A stretch of 64,000 bases of DNA, taken from Paenibacillus tyrphae (GTDB lineage Bacteria > Bacillota > Bacilli > Paenibacillales > NBRC-103111). The notes below the pieces were generated by a model. It was not told the DNA's origin. It made no database searches and was given only the letters and a program-made list of their open reading frames with translations. The stretch spans positions 1 through 64,000 of the forward strand of contig NZ_JAMZAW010000005.1 in assembly GCF_024158745.1 (NCBI RefSeq), read 5' to 3'. Below, one piece after another: positions 34,548 to 43,184 of the stretch. Numbering within the stretch: position 1 is the stretch's first letter; each line of letters begins with the position of its first letter. Both the position numbers and the translations under genes were made by a program.

Positions 34548-35663
34548 TCAGCCTTTGATGGCCGCGATGATAAGGATCGCCCCGACCAGCACAAGCGGCG
34601 CCAGCATAACGACCCACGCCATCGGTCTGGCTGCGTTGATCGTCCAGCCGATGCCGACCCGCTTCTCGATAAACAGCGAAGGATCGTCCGGATTATAGTA
34701 GATCGATCCCAGCTTCCAATACTTGTCGTCGTCGGCTGTCCCGGGCACTGGCTTCTCGTTCGTTGCAGTCGATCCGCCGAGCCGGCTCCCGCCTTGCCCG
34801 GTAATGAACGAGACTACGAGAACCAAGATCAGCATCAGAGCGGGAATCGTGATCGCCACGGTGACGAGTACCGAACCGTCAAAGGGGAATAGCAAGAAGA
34901 ACTGGATGAACGAGAACAGCACGAGCATCAAGAAGCCCATGACCAACAACACGAGAGACCAGATCCGGCGGAACCGGATGTTCTGTTCGCGCGATTGCTC
35001 GGGCGCATTCGCGTCGATCTGCTGTTTGCTTTTGCGGATCACTGTATTAATGGACGCGAATATGAAGATCAGGACCAACTGCATCACATTCGGGAAAAAA
35101 ACGTTCCAGTACGTTTTCGGCTGGGTGGCCGTCGGGTTGCCCTGCATATCGTACCGCGACACGAGAGTGTCTGGAAGCTTATCATAATTCCACAAAGCAA
35201 TGCCGGCGCACAGGGCAACGAAGGCCAGGTGAACCAGGTACCACCAATCGGAATACGTCGTTTTCCGGCTCCGAAACGAGGTGTCGACGGCAATGAACCG
35301 GGCGCTGGCGTTCTCCAAAGGACGCGTCGCCTTCCACTGCTTCATTTTGTTGTAATAGACGAAATAGCCGACCGTCGACGCCGCCATAAGCGCCAAGACA
35401 AAACCGATGATGAACAGCCCCTGCTGCGTCTCGTTCGTTCCCTGTATGACGAAAATCAAAACGATGAGAAGCACGGCTCCGATCGCCCCGTTCCACCAGG
35501 CATAGCGGCGGCGCATCGATTGCAGCTCGGGATCGTGATAGTGCCGCGAATCGATCGATACGCCGAAATGATTCGTCGTTCTCGTAAAATACGGCAAACC
35601 GGCCAGCATCACAATGACCGGCACAAAAATGGCCGCGACCAGCAAAGCGATTCCAATATGCAT
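34548..35663 (-). CDS. DUF1648/DUF5808-type membrane protein
   Basis: A 371-residue multi-helix membrane protein. The segment YDKLPDTLVSRYDMQGNPT is the DUF1648 signature, as in SdpI-like immunity proteins. A C-terminal DDDKYWKLGSIYYNPDDPSLFIEKRVGIGWTINAARPMAW resembles the DUF5808 region. It directly follows a YtrA-type GntR regulator in the same operon, the usual arrangement for this family in Firmicutes. Function is unknown; an envelope or peptide-immunity role is only a guess. Confidence 0.8.
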   Translation of the reverse strand: MHIGIALLVAAIFVPVIVMLAGLPYFTRTTNHFGVSIDSRHYHDPELQSMRRRYAWWNGAIGAVLLIVLIFVIQGTNETQQGLFIIGFVLALMAASTVGYFVYYNKMKQWKATRPLENASARFIAVDTSFRSRKTTYSDWWYLVHLAFVALCAGIALWNYDKLPDTLVSRYDMQGNPTATQPKTYWNVFFPNVMQLVLIFIFASINTVIRKSKQQIDANAPEQSREQNIRFRRIWSLVLLVMGFLMLVLFSFIQFFLLFPFDGSVLVTVAITIPALMLILVLVVSFITGQGGSRLGGSTATNEKPVPGTADDDKYWKLGSIYYNPDDPSLFIEKRVGIGWTINAARPMAWVVMLAPLVLVGAILIIAAIKG

Positions 35664-35675
35664 GTAGCCTCCTCC

Positions 35676-36059
35676 TTAGTTCCCTTTGATATCGTTGAAA
35701 ATGCCTTGGATAAACCCGAGCAGCTCCTCCTCGCGCATGCCGCGGCATATGGCTTCGGCTGCGATCGGCGTCAACTGCTCGCGCAATTTGTTTTTATACG
35801 CCTCGGTTATCTGGGGCATGCCGTCCGGCTGGACGACAACCCCTTTTTGGCGGTGAATTTGAATGAAGCCTTCCTGCTTCAGGAGCGTGTAGGCTTTATT
35901 CACGGTATGCAGATTGATGCCGATATCCGAAGCGAGACTGCGCACGGATGGAAGCGCCTCGCCGGGCTTCAAGGCGCCGCTCGCAATGCCTTCGAGAATC
36001 TGATTCATCAACTGGGCATAAATTGGAGTTTCCGACTGTAAATCCAATTTAATAATCAT
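35676..36059 (-). CDS. GntR-family regulator, YtrA subfamily
   Basis: A 127-residue regulator with winged HTH (PIYAQLMNQILEGIASGALKPGEALPSVRSLASDIGINLHTVNKAYTLLKQEGFIQIHRQKGVVV) and only a short C-terminal helical tail, as in the YtrA subfamily. It precedes the DUF1648 gene by 12 bases and probably represses this two-gene operon. Confidence 0.88.
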   Translation of the reverse strand: MIIKLDLQSETPIYAQLMNQILEGIASGALKPGEALPSVRSLASDIGINLHTVNKAYTLLKQEGFIQIHRQKGVVVQPDGMPQITEAYKNKLREQLTPIAAEAICRGMREEELLGFIQGIFNDIKGN

Positions 36060-36114
36060 GGAATCCCCTCGTACTTTGGGCTGCCGGGGTGAACCCCGTG
36101 GTTTCGCCTCAAAA

Positions 36115-36642
36115 TTAGTTTTTGCCTGTCAGCCACCCGGCGATATCGTCAATCACGTAGGATGGCACGTTGCCGGGAAGGGCGTATTCCTTGCCCGTGG
36201 AAGGCTGATCGAACTCGACGAACCCGTGGTTCAGCTTCGGATAAAGCTTGTAAACGACGTCTTGGCGCGTAGACAGGGCAGACTTCCAGCCGTCCAGGTT
36301 GCTTGCGGTCACTTGAAAATCGTTATCGCCCTGCAGAACGAGAAGCGGCGTCGATTGACGCTTGGCGATTTCGCCGCCCCGATAGTTCCGGAAGTCGAAC
36401 CACCAGACCGGATCGCCTAGCGCAAAATTTTTCGGTACGTTCGCCGCGGCGCGCAGCGGGACCATCCGTGCGAATGCGTTTGAAGAGCCGGCATCGGCTT
36501 CCTTGGGTGCATCGGCGGATTGGACGCTCGTCTGCTCAACCGGCGCTTTTTCGGCCAGGGCGTGTAACGGTTGGACAATCGCCGCCGCTAACAGAGAACC
36601 GACGGCTAATTGCTGTATGCTGCGATTCCATCGTGTGCTCAT
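36115..36642 (-). CDS. Secreted alpha/beta-hydrolase C-terminal fragment (probable internal deletion)
   Basis: A 175-residue ORF. Residues 1-30 look like a signal peptide (RWNRSIQQLAVGSLLAAAIVQPLHALA), then a linker, then the C-terminal third of an alpha/beta hydrolase: NYRGGEIAKRQSTPLLVLQGDNDFQVT carrying the acid-strand Asp and LYPKLNHGFVEF carrying the catalytic His. The nucleophile elbow GxSxG and the first core strands are absent, so the canonical triad cannot form. The frame is open, so this appears to be an in-frame deletion of a larger secreted hydrolase. GGGGGAA precedes ATG 36642. Confidence 0.65.
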   Translation of the reverse strand: MSTRWNRSIQQLAVGSLLAAAIVQPLHALAEKAPVEQTSVQSADAPKEADAGSSNAFARMVPLRAAANVPKNFALGDPVWWFDFRNYRGGEIAKRQSTPLLVLQGDNDFQVTASNLDGWKSALSTRQDVVYKLYPKLNHGFVEFDQPSTGKEYALPGNVPSYVIDDIAGWLTGKN

Positions 36643-36667
36643 ATCGTATTCCCCCAAGTTTGTAGTT

Positions 36668-36698
36668 ATAACTGTTATACTATATATATAACAGTTAT
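36668..36698. promoter_or_regulatory. Inverted repeat upstream of the hydrolase fragment
   Basis: ATAACTGTTAT (36668-36678) and ATAACAGTTAT (36688-36698) are exact inverted copies nine bases apart, in an AT-rich stretch that would cover the fragment's promoter on the minus strand. It looks like a regulator binding site, but the regulator is unknown. Confidence 0.5.
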
Positions 36699-36846
36699 AC
36701 GTAGGGAGTCAAGGCTGATTGCAAATTGCAGATACTAAATTATAATTATTACAAATAAGCTTGTAGGAGATCCGGCAACCCATTCGGTTTTCTGTTATAA
36801 TGGGAGCAACGGATAAGCTTGATTAGGATGAAGGCGGTGTTGTGTC

Positions 36847-37209
36847 TTGGAAAAAGTGCTGCAAGATCAATGCGATGAGACCTGTGAAGGCACCTCTCAG
36901 ATTGAAGATTTGAAGGAAAGTCTGATCCCGGAAGCGACGGCGGCCGGACTGGCGGATGTATTCAAAGCGCTGGGCGACCCGACGCGGGTGAAGATCATAT
37001 ATACGCTGCTGCAGAAAGAGCTTTGTGTGCATGACCTGACATTGGTTCTGGAAATGGGGCAGTCGGCGATATCGCATCAGCTTCGCTATTTGCGCAATTT
37101 ACGCATCGTGAAGCGGCGCAAAGTAGGGAAGACGGTGTTCTACTCGCTCGACGACGAGCACATCGAGCAAATTTTCGTGCAGATGCTGCAGCACGTCAAG
37201 CACGGCTAG
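36847..37209 (+). CDS. ArsR/SmtB-family metal-responsive repressor (CadC-like)
   Basis: A 120-residue winged-helix repressor beginning with TTG. The core is AGLADVFKALGDPTRVKIIYTLLQKELCVHDLTLVLEMGQSAISHQLRYLRNLRIVKRRKVGKTVFYSLDDEH. An N-terminal DQCDETCEG supplies two Cys and the alpha-3 ELCVHD supplies Cys and His, a variant of the CadC site that binds Cd/Pb/Zn. C-terminal DEH...H may form the alpha-5 site. It lies 172 bp upstream of a metal P-type ATPase gene and should derepress it when metal is high. Confidence 0.85.
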   Translation: MEKVLQDQCDETCEGTSQIEDLKESLIPEATAAGLADVFKALGDPTRVKIIYTLLQKELCVHDLTLVLEMGQSAISHQLRYLRNLRIVKRRKVGKTVFYSLDDEHIEQIFVQMLQHVKHG

Positions 37210-37381
37210 CGGTAAGTGAGCATACTAAAGCAGGGGGAGATCCTCCTGCTTTTTTCTATTTCTTTTTCATCGCTGCTTCAAAAGAAGGGCGTACGCCGGT
37301 TGACAGATCTGCAATGGATGACATAAGATGGTAATAAACGTATGAACAATTAATCATGTATTGTATAGAGGAGATGGAGAT

Positions 37382-39850
37382 ATGTCCGGCAAACCATCCT
37401 GCTGCGGGTCCGAAGGGTCGCGCAGCAGCAAGCCCGACGTTCATGGAAACGGCGATCCCCGGCACGACCTAGAGCTTAAGCATGTGCATGATGCCGGGTG
37501 CGGACACGAACACGGCCACGAGCATGGTCATGATCACAACCACAATCCCAGTGACGCTCACGATCACGGCCGCAGCCATGACGCCTGCGGTTGCGGGGAT
37601 CATCACGATCATGACCACAGCCATGGTCATAGCCACGATCACGGCGCCTGCGGCTGCGGAAGCAGCCACGAGGCGGAGGATGCGGCCAACGCCGCCCTGG
37701 CGGCGGCGGCTGCGGAAGCCGCGGCGGCCGGAGCGATATCCAGCGTGTACCGTATCGAAGGAATGGACTGCGCGGATTGCGCGCGGAAGCTGGAGAAACG
37801 AGTAGGGGCGCTGGCAACCGTCCAGATCGCTTCAGTCAATTACGGGGCCGCCAAAATGACCGTCATTCATGACGGGATGGCCGGGGAAGCCGTCATGCAG
37901 ACGGTAAGGCAGGCGGGCTACACGGCCATCGCCGACAACGGCACGCTGCCCGGAACCCACGGCGAGCAGCCGTTCTGGAAACGCAACAAAAAAGCGGTGC
38001 CGACAGCGGTGTCCGGAGCGGTGTTTTTGGTTGCCTGGCTGCTTGCTTTAACCAAAGTCGCGCCGGAAACAGTCGTCACGCTGCTCTATGCCGCGGCCAT
38101 GGTGATCGGCGGCTTCCGCATCGCGCGTACCGGCATCTACGGGCTCAAGTCGGGGACGATCGGCATGGATCTGCTGATGACCGTAGCGGCGATCGGCGCC
38201 GGCTGCATCGGGCAGTGGGAGGAAGGTGCCGCCGTCGTGGTGCTTTTCTCGCTCGGCGAGACACTCGAAGCTTACACGATGGACCGGACCCGCAGGTCGA
38301 TCCGCGGATTGATGGATTTGTCGCCTAAGGAGGCGCTGGTTCGCAGGCAAGGCAGCGAGATGAAGCTGCCGACGGGGCAGATCGAAGTCGGGGACATTCT
38401 GCTCGTGAAGCCCGGTGAAAAAATCGCCATGGACGGGATGGTCGTCCAAGGGACTTCGTCGGTGAATCAGGCTCCGATTACGGGCGAATCCGTCCCGGTG
38501 CTCAAGGAAACGGGCAGCGAAGCATTCGCCGGCACGATCAACGGGGAAGGGGCGCTGGAAATCCGGGTAACCCGGCGCGTGGAAGACAACACGCTGTCCC
38601 GCATCATCCGCATGGTCGAGGATGCCCAGGCGCAGAAAGCGCCGTCGCAGCGGTTCATCGATGCGTTTGCCAAGTACTACACCCCTGCCGTGCTCCTTAT
38701 TGCGCTTGGCATTGCGGTGATTCCCGCGCTGGCGTTCGGCCAGCCGTTCGAGCCGTGGTTTTACCGCGCGCTGATGATGCTCGTCGTGTCTTGCCCGTGC
38801 GCTTTGGTCATTTCTACGCCCGTCAGCATCGTATCGGCGATCGGCAATGCGGCGAGACACGGCGTATTGATCAAAGGCGGCGCCTATTTGGAACGGCTCG
38901 GCGCCGTAGAGGCCGTCGCCTTCGACAAGACCGGCACGTTGACGGCCGGCGTGCCCGAGGTGACGGAATGCATTCCGCTGGGAGGAAGAACCGCGGAAGA
39001 GGTGCTGACGATCGCAGGGGGGATCGAGGCGCGGTCAGGGCATCCCGTCGGCGAGGCCATCGTCAGGAAAGCGAAGCGGGAGGGCGTGCCGCTTGCGGAC
39101 ATCACGGATTTTGCCGCCGTGCCTGGACGCGGGGCCAAAGCACAAGTCGGCGGCAGCTTGTTCTTTATCGGGAGCCCCCGGTGGTTCGTCCAAGAGCTGG
39201 GCATGTCCCTGGAATCGCTGCGGGGAGAGCTGGAGCGGCTGGAAAGCCAAGGAAACACCGTCATGGTGCTGGGCACCGCCATGGAGCCGTGGGCAGTCTT
39301 CGCAGCCTCCGACGAGCTTCGTCCGAACAGCCGCATGGCATTGGAGCAGCTTCGCGCCGCAGGCATTCGTCAAGCGGTGATGCTGACCGGCGACAACCGG
39401 GGAACGGCAGAGGCGACCGCCTCCAAGCTGGGCGGGATCGCCTACCGCGCCGAGCTGCTGCCGCAGGATAAAGTAACCGCCGTCCGCGAGCTGATGAACG
39501 AACACGGACATGTCGCGATGGTGGGGGACGGCGTCAACGATGCGCCTGCGTTGGCCACCGCCACCGTAGGCATCGCGATGGGGGCAGCCGGTACCGACAC
39601 GGCGCTTGAAACGGCCGATGTCGCCCTGATGGCGGACGATCTGTCCAAACTGGCGTACACAGTGCGGCTAAGCCGCCGTGCGCTGCGGATTATTAAGCAA
39701 AACATCGCCTTTTCCCTGCTTGTGAAGGCGGTCTTTCTCGCTCTCATTTTCTTTGGAGCTTCGACGCTCTGGTTGGCGGTGCTCGCCGACACGGGCAGCT
39801 CGCTTATCGTGATCGCCAACGGCATGCGGCTGCTCCGCATCAAGCCGTAA
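37382..39850 (+). CDS. cadA: Heavy-metal P1B-type ATPase (Zn/Cd/Co/Pb exporter) with His-rich N-terminus
   Basis: An 822-residue efflux pump. Residues ~30-95 are very rich in His and Gly-Cys pairs (HEHGHEHGHDHNHN, DHHDHDHSHGHSHDHG, GCGCG). An Ala-rich linker follows, then an HMA domain (EGMDCADCARKLEKRV). Core motifs: PITGES, membrane SCPCALVIS, phosphorylation FDKTGTLT, HP of SGHPVGEA, and MVGDGVNDAPALA. The CPC motif and partner repressor point to divalent soft-metal export. ATG 37382 has GGAGATGGAG upstream and is preferred to an upstream TTG. A terminator follows. Confidence 0.92.
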   Translation: MSGKPSCCGSEGSRSSKPDVHGNGDPRHDLELKHVHDAGCGHEHGHEHGHDHNHNPSDAHDHGRSHDACGCGDHHDHDHSHGHSHDHGACGCGSSHEAEDAANAALAAAAAEAAAAGAISSVYRIEGMDCADCARKLEKRVGALATVQIASVNYGAAKMTVIHDGMAGEAVMQTVRQAGYTAIADNGTLPGTHGEQPFWKRNKKAVPTAVSGAVFLVAWLLALTKVAPETVVTLLYAAAMVIGGFRIARTGIYGLKSGTIGMDLLMTVAAIGAGCIGQWEEGAAVVVLFSLGETLEAYTMDRTRRSIRGLMDLSPKEALVRRQGSEMKLPTGQIEVGDILLVKPGEKIAMDGMVVQGTSSVNQAPITGESVPVLKETGSEAFAGTINGEGALEIRVTRRVEDNTLSRIIRMVEDAQAQKAPSQRFIDAFAKYYTPAVLLIALGIAVIPALAFGQPFEPWFYRALMMLVVSCPCALVISTPVSIVSAIGNAARHGVLIKGGAYLERLGAVEAVAFDKTGTLTAGVPEVTECIPLGGRTAEEVLTIAGGIEARSGHPVGEAIVRKAKREGVPLADITDFAAVPGRGAKAQVGGSLFFIGSPRWFVQELGMSLESLRGELERLESQGNTVMVLGTAMEPWAVFAASDELRPNSRMALEQLRAAGIRQAVMLTGDNRGTAEATASKLGGIAYRAELLPQDKVTAVRELMNEHGHVAMVGDGVNDAPALATATVGIAMGAAGTDTALETADVALMADDLSKLAYTVRLSRRALRIIKQNIAFSLLVKAVFLALIFFGASTLWLAVLADTGSSLIVIANGMRLLRIKP

Positions 39851-39872
39851 AGTCGCGAGGCTCTTTTGCCGG

Positions 39873-39902
39873 CCGTCTTTCCCTGTGAAAGGCGGTTTTT
39901 TT
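39873..39902 (+). terminator. Terminator after the metal ATPase
   Basis: CCGTCTTTC (39873-39881) pairs with GAAAGGCGG (39887-39895, one wobble), followed by seven T. Confidence 0.85.
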
Positions 39903-39978
39903 ATGCTCATTTTGAATAGTTTAACGAAAATTCAGAAGTCACTCCAAGACCTCGCATCTATTTTTTATCGTAGAGGAG

Positions 39979-40334
39979 GTGAATCGATTGGTAAAAAAAC
40001 GACAGGCTCTTTTCTCGTCATGCTGGTCCTCCTGTTAACCTTAGCGTCGTCGGCTTTCACCAACAATACGAACTACACGAGATCCTTTGACCATGCGGTC
40101 GGCAATATCGTGTACAGCGGAACGGTCGTCAACATGGGAAGCGCACCGGATACGCTGTATATCTCTCTGTACCGCGTAACGCCGAACGGCGATGTTCTGG
40201 TAGGCTCGACTTCGGTGTATCTTGGTGTCACGCCCGGCAACCGGCACAAGAACCTCAACGGAACTTTGGGAATCGATCAACCGGCAGGCCAATACTATTA
40301 CAAGTTTGTAGCCAGGGAGTATTGGGGAGTGTAA
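39979..40334 (+). CDS. Small secreted protein of unknown function with a frame discontinuity at A7
   Basis: The mature part (SSAFTNNTNYTRSFDHAVGNI to EYWGV, about 95 residues) looks like a small beta-rich secreted protein behind a signal peptide (LVMLVLLLTLASSA). The strong site AGAGGAGG (39972-39979) leads to GTG 39979 or TTG 39988, but this frame (VNRLVKK) is one base off the mature frame. A seven-A run at 39993-39999 lies exactly where a -1 shift would join them into one signal peptide. The alternatives are an ATT start at 39987 or ATG 39903, which directly follows the T run of a terminator. No family recognised. Confidence 0.5.
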
Positions 40335-40360
40335 TGGTTTACTATATTTGCAGCAAAGAG

Positions 40361-40383
40361 CCTGGCCGGCGGCCAGGTTTTTT
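40361..40383 (+). terminator. Terminator after the small secreted protein
   Basis: CCTGGCC / GGCCAGG with a three-base loop followed by six T. Confidence 0.9.
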
Positions 40384-40509
40384 CAATTGTCATAGCAGCG
40401 GCAGCTTGAACGCCGCGCAGTTCGTTTCCAACCTGCTCCGTCTTTTTCCCGGCCGGTCCGCATAGGCTGTAACAGACGGGCCGTACAGGCCGGGGAAGGG
40501 GGAGCCGCG

Positions 40510-41292
40510 GTGCTGAGGCGCAGATGGAGAAGCAGTCCCTCGGGAAAAAGCAAGCTGAAGCGCACGCTGTTGATCGTGCTGGTCGTTCTGCTGCTTCTCT
40601 GCATGCAGGCTTATTTATACGTCGAGCGAAATTTAAAGGAACCGCTGGTGCATTTGGCGCGGGTGCGCGTGAAGCAAATCGCGACAGAAGCGATCAATTC
40701 GGCGATCGCGGACCGGATGGCGCAGAACACCAATTTCCAGAAGCTGATCGATTGGCGTACCGACAACAGCGGCAAAATTACGGGCTTCATGTTGAATTAT
40801 GCGGAGCACAGCCGGATTACCGCCGACACGGTCAATATTGTGACCAAGCAACTGGAAGCCGTAGGCTCCGTTCCGGAGCACATCCCGCTCGGTCAGGCGA
40901 TGCATTCGCCGCTTCTCGCTTCGTTCGGACCGAATATTCCGATCCGGCTCGTGCCTGCGGGCACAGCCAAGGTGGAGCTGAATACGCGCTATCAGAGCGC
41001 CGGCATCAATATGATTTTGGTGGAGGTATACGTTCATGTGACGGTCGAAATGACGGTCATTATTCCATTCGATTCCGCGCCCGAAGTGGTGGAAACGGAG
41101 CTGCCCGTATCCTACTCACTGGTGGTCGGGGATGTGCCTACCTATTATTTTGACGGCCGGGGCAATCCGGTCGGCCAGTCGGGGCCGCTGCCCCCGGGGA
41201 TCTCGCTCCCGAATGTAAACGTTCCGGCGGCGAAACCCGATGCTTCGGAAGCGCGAAGCAAAGAGTCGTCCGTCGAGCCGAAAGCAAAATAA
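40510..41292 (+). CDS. yunB: Sporulation protein YunB
   Basis: A 260-residue protein with a basic N-terminus, one membrane anchor (TLLIVLVVLLLLCMQAYLYVE) and an external domain matching YunB of B. subtilis (VKQIATEAINSAIADRM, ITGFMLNYAEHSRITADTVN, SPLLASFGPNIPIRLVPAGTAKVELNTRYQSAGINMILVEVYVHV). Mother-cell sigma-E genes of this type are needed for normal spore formation. GTG 40510 has GAAGGGGGAG upstream. The C-terminal ~30 residues are polar and variable. Confidence 0.9.
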   Translation: MLRRRWRSSPSGKSKLKRTLLIVLVVLLLLCMQAYLYVERNLKEPLVHLARVRVKQIATEAINSAIADRMAQNTNFQKLIDWRTDNSGKITGFMLNYAEHSRITADTVNIVTKQLEAVGSVPEHIPLGQAMHSPLLASFGPNIPIRLVPAGTAKVELNTRYQSAGINMILVEVYVHVTVEMTVIIPFDSAPEVVETELPVSYSLVVGDVPTYYFDGRGNPVGQSGPLPPGISLPNVNVPAAKPDASEARSKESSVEPKAK

Positions 41293-41343
41293 ATCCGGTA
41301 CGGGATTCGCGGAAACTTCCGCGTTTACGCACCGGATCATTTT
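41293..41343 (+). terminator. Terminator after yunB
   Basis: ATCCGGT (41293-41299) pairs with ACCGGAT (41331-41337) with an inner GCGGAAACTTCCGC hairpin; CATTTTAG follows. Confidence 0.6.
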
Positions 41344-41369
41344 AGTGTCTCATGCAGGGACCAGCTCCG

Positions 41370-42446
41370 TCACGGTGTGGTCGTCTTGCGCCGCATGCGC
41401 TCCTCCCGCTCCCATTTGCGCAAGTGGGGGTACGGATCGAAGGACCATTCCGTCAACCCGTTGTCCCGGTACAATCCGTAATGCAAATGGGGCGGAAACT
41501 TCCCGGACGTGCCGGGCTTCCCATAGCCGGAGCTGCCGACCCAACCGACCACTTGGCCGGGTTTTACGATGCTGCCCTGCTGCACTTCTTTTTTGTTAAA
41601 GCGGGACAAATGGGCGTAATAATGATACACGTTGTTTAGATCGCGGATCCCGATGCGCCAGCCGCCGTACGGATTCCAGCCCATCACTTCGATGACGCCG
41701 TACGTGGCGCTACGCACCGGAACGCCGTAGCCGGCGAAGATATCGGTTCCTTCGTGGATGCGGTATCCGCCCCAGCCGCGGCTGGCCCCCCACGTGCTGC
41801 GGTAGGAATAATCGGCGCTAAGCGGCATCACGAAGCAATGCTCGTACAAGTCGAGCGTATCGAAATGGGCGTAGATCCGGGCGAATTGCTGAATCCGCTC
41901 GACGCTCCGAGTATTTTGGTAATAGTCCCAGAGCCCGATTCGGAGGTCTTCCTCGGCGCTTCCTTTTTGGAGCATGTTGGCCGCCATCGAATACAGCCGG
42001 TCAAGATCGTTCATCCGGTCTGCCAAGCCGTCCCCCGAGCCGTCCTTACCGATTCCTCCGAACCATTGAATGCTCTTCACATTTTTGTCCTCGTGGTCGG
42101 GGTTGAGAATGCCGCCCCACTGCAGATCGGTAAAATAAATGGCGATCATTCCGTCAGGGGCCGGGCGCTTTTTGGCCAGGTTGATCGTCCGCTCGTATTG
42201 ATCGACCGCTGCCAAATAATACCAAGGAATACCGGTAACCGCACCGACTTTGTCGAATAGATCCTTGCGCTCGGCGAACACGGCTTTCATTCCATTCGCC
42301 GCCTTGCTTGCTTTCGGTAATGCAGGAGTCTTGGCTGCGGGAGCATAGGCGAACCCCCGGTTTTCCAGGCCCCCCCATGCCGGACCAACGAGCAGCGCGG
42401 CACACAGAGCCGCCGCGGTTAACACTCGTGCATGGAATGCTGCCAT
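41370..42446 (-). CDS. M23-family metallopeptidase (LytM-like), secreted
   Basis: A 358-residue protein with an N-terminal signal region (FHARVLTAAALCAALLVGPAWG), a helical central part and a C-terminal LytM domain. Zinc ligands are visible in HEGTDIFA (HxxxD) and HLHYG, with HYYAHLS and the GWVGSSG turn between them. Such enzymes cleave peptidoglycan cross-links or regulate those that do. ATG 42446 has AAGGAGG ten bases upstream. Convergent with yunB. Confidence 0.88.
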   Translation of the reverse strand: MAAFHARVLTAAALCAALLVGPAWGGLENRGFAYAPAAKTPALPKASKAANGMKAVFAERKDLFDKVGAVTGIPWYYLAAVDQYERTINLAKKRPAPDGMIAIYFTDLQWGGILNPDHEDKNVKSIQWFGGIGKDGSGDGLADRMNDLDRLYSMAANMLQKGSAEEDLRIGLWDYYQNTRSVERIQQFARIYAHFDTLDLYEHCFVMPLSADYSYRSTWGASRGWGGYRIHEGTDIFAGYGVPVRSATYGVIEVMGWNPYGGWRIGIRDLNNVYHYYAHLSRFNKKEVQQGSIVKPGQVVGWVGSSGYGKPGTSGKFPPHLHYGLYRDNGLTEWSFDPYPHLRKWEREERMRRKTTTP

Positions 42447-42572
42447 ACGATATAGCTGCCTCCTTCGTTCGGGTATCGATACGCTGGTTTCATTTAACTG
42501 TAGCATGTGCGGGCCGCTGCCTTTTTATCCCTTGTCCGGTTTGATATGATGAAGGCATGGGGGGGATGCCGG

Positions 42573-43049
42573 ATGCCGTTTGATCACAGGGAAGAGCATA
42601 TAGATGACCGCATGCTTATTTTACAGGCCAATATCGACGACATGAATCCGGAATATTGTTCGTACGTGACCGACCTGCTGCTGGAGCAGGGGGCCAACGA
42701 CGTATACTGGATTCCGATTATTATGAAAAAAGGCCGTCCCGGCGTCATGCTGAACGTACTGACCGACGATGAGGGCGCGAAGCGAATGGAGGACGTTATT
42801 TTCCGGGAAACGACGACGCTTGGCTTGCGTTATTTGCGGGCTTCATGCCACCGTCTGGGAAGAGAGCTTCACAGGGTCGATACGCCCTGGGGACCCATTC
42901 AGGTAAAAGCGGGGTTCCATCAGGGAGAGCTCGTCCAGTTCGCCCCGGAGTTTAAGGAATGCGAGCAGGTGGCCAAAACGCACGGTGTGCCGCTCAAGCA
43001 AGTGTACGACGAGGTGCGGCGGCGGTTTATGGAGCGCGGCCGCGCCTAA
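42573..43049 (+). CDS. larC2: LarC C-terminal domain encoded as a separate gene (LarC2)
   Basis: A 158-residue protein with the hallmark second half of the nickel insertase LarC: ILQANIDDMNPEYCSYVTDLLLEQGANDVYW, IIMKKGRPGVMLNVL, IFRETTTLGLRY and the VKAGFHQG...APEFKECEQVAKTHGVPLKQVYDEV end. LarC uses CTP to insert nickel into the pyridinium thioacid of the nickel-pincer nucleotide. In many bacteria LarC is one polypeptide, and in Lactobacillus the halves are joined by frameshifting. Here the first half is a separate, oppositely oriented gene (43185-44249). GGGGGG precedes ATG 42573. Confidence 0.87.
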   Translation: MPFDHREEHIDDRMLILQANIDDMNPEYCSYVTDLLLEQGANDVYWIPIIMKKGRPGVMLNVLTDDEGAKRMEDVIFRETTTLGLRYLRASCHRLGRELHRVDTPWGPIQVKAGFHQGELVQFAPEFKECEQVAKTHGVPLKQVYDEVRRRFMERGRA

Positions 43050-43054
43050 ACAAC

Positions 43055-43114
43055 CCAACGGACGGCTCTCCCGAAGCAGACCTTGTGTATCTGCCGGCGG
43101 AAGCCGTCCGTTGG
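43055..43114. repeat. Inverted repeat between the larC halves
   Basis: CCAACGGACGGCT (43055-43067) and AGCCGTCCGTTGG (43102-43114) are exact 13-base inverted copies. No T run follows, so it may be a processing or bidirectional termination structure. Confidence 0.55.
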
Positions 43115-43143
43115 CCGTTCTACCATAGTGAAGCAGCGAAACG

Positions 43144-43182
43144 AAAAAGCGGCCTTTTCCCGGAGGAAAAGCCGCTCGTTTT
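43144..43182. terminator. Bidirectional terminator between larC2 and larC1
   Basis: AGCGGCCTTTTCC pairs with GGAAAAGCCGCT (one bulge), with A5 on the left and TTTT on the right. Confidence 0.75.
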
Positions 43183-43184
43183 AA

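Noticed and set aside
37469-37817. Ala/Met/Val- or Arg/Pro-rich minus-strand ORFs over the ATPase N-terminus
   Set aside because: They are complements of the His/Asp/Gly-rich coding stretch of the metal ATPase.
39903-39986. ATG 39903 as start of the small secreted protein
   Set aside because: It follows directly on the T run of the cadA terminator, and starting there would place about 28 extra non-signal-like residues before the signal peptide.
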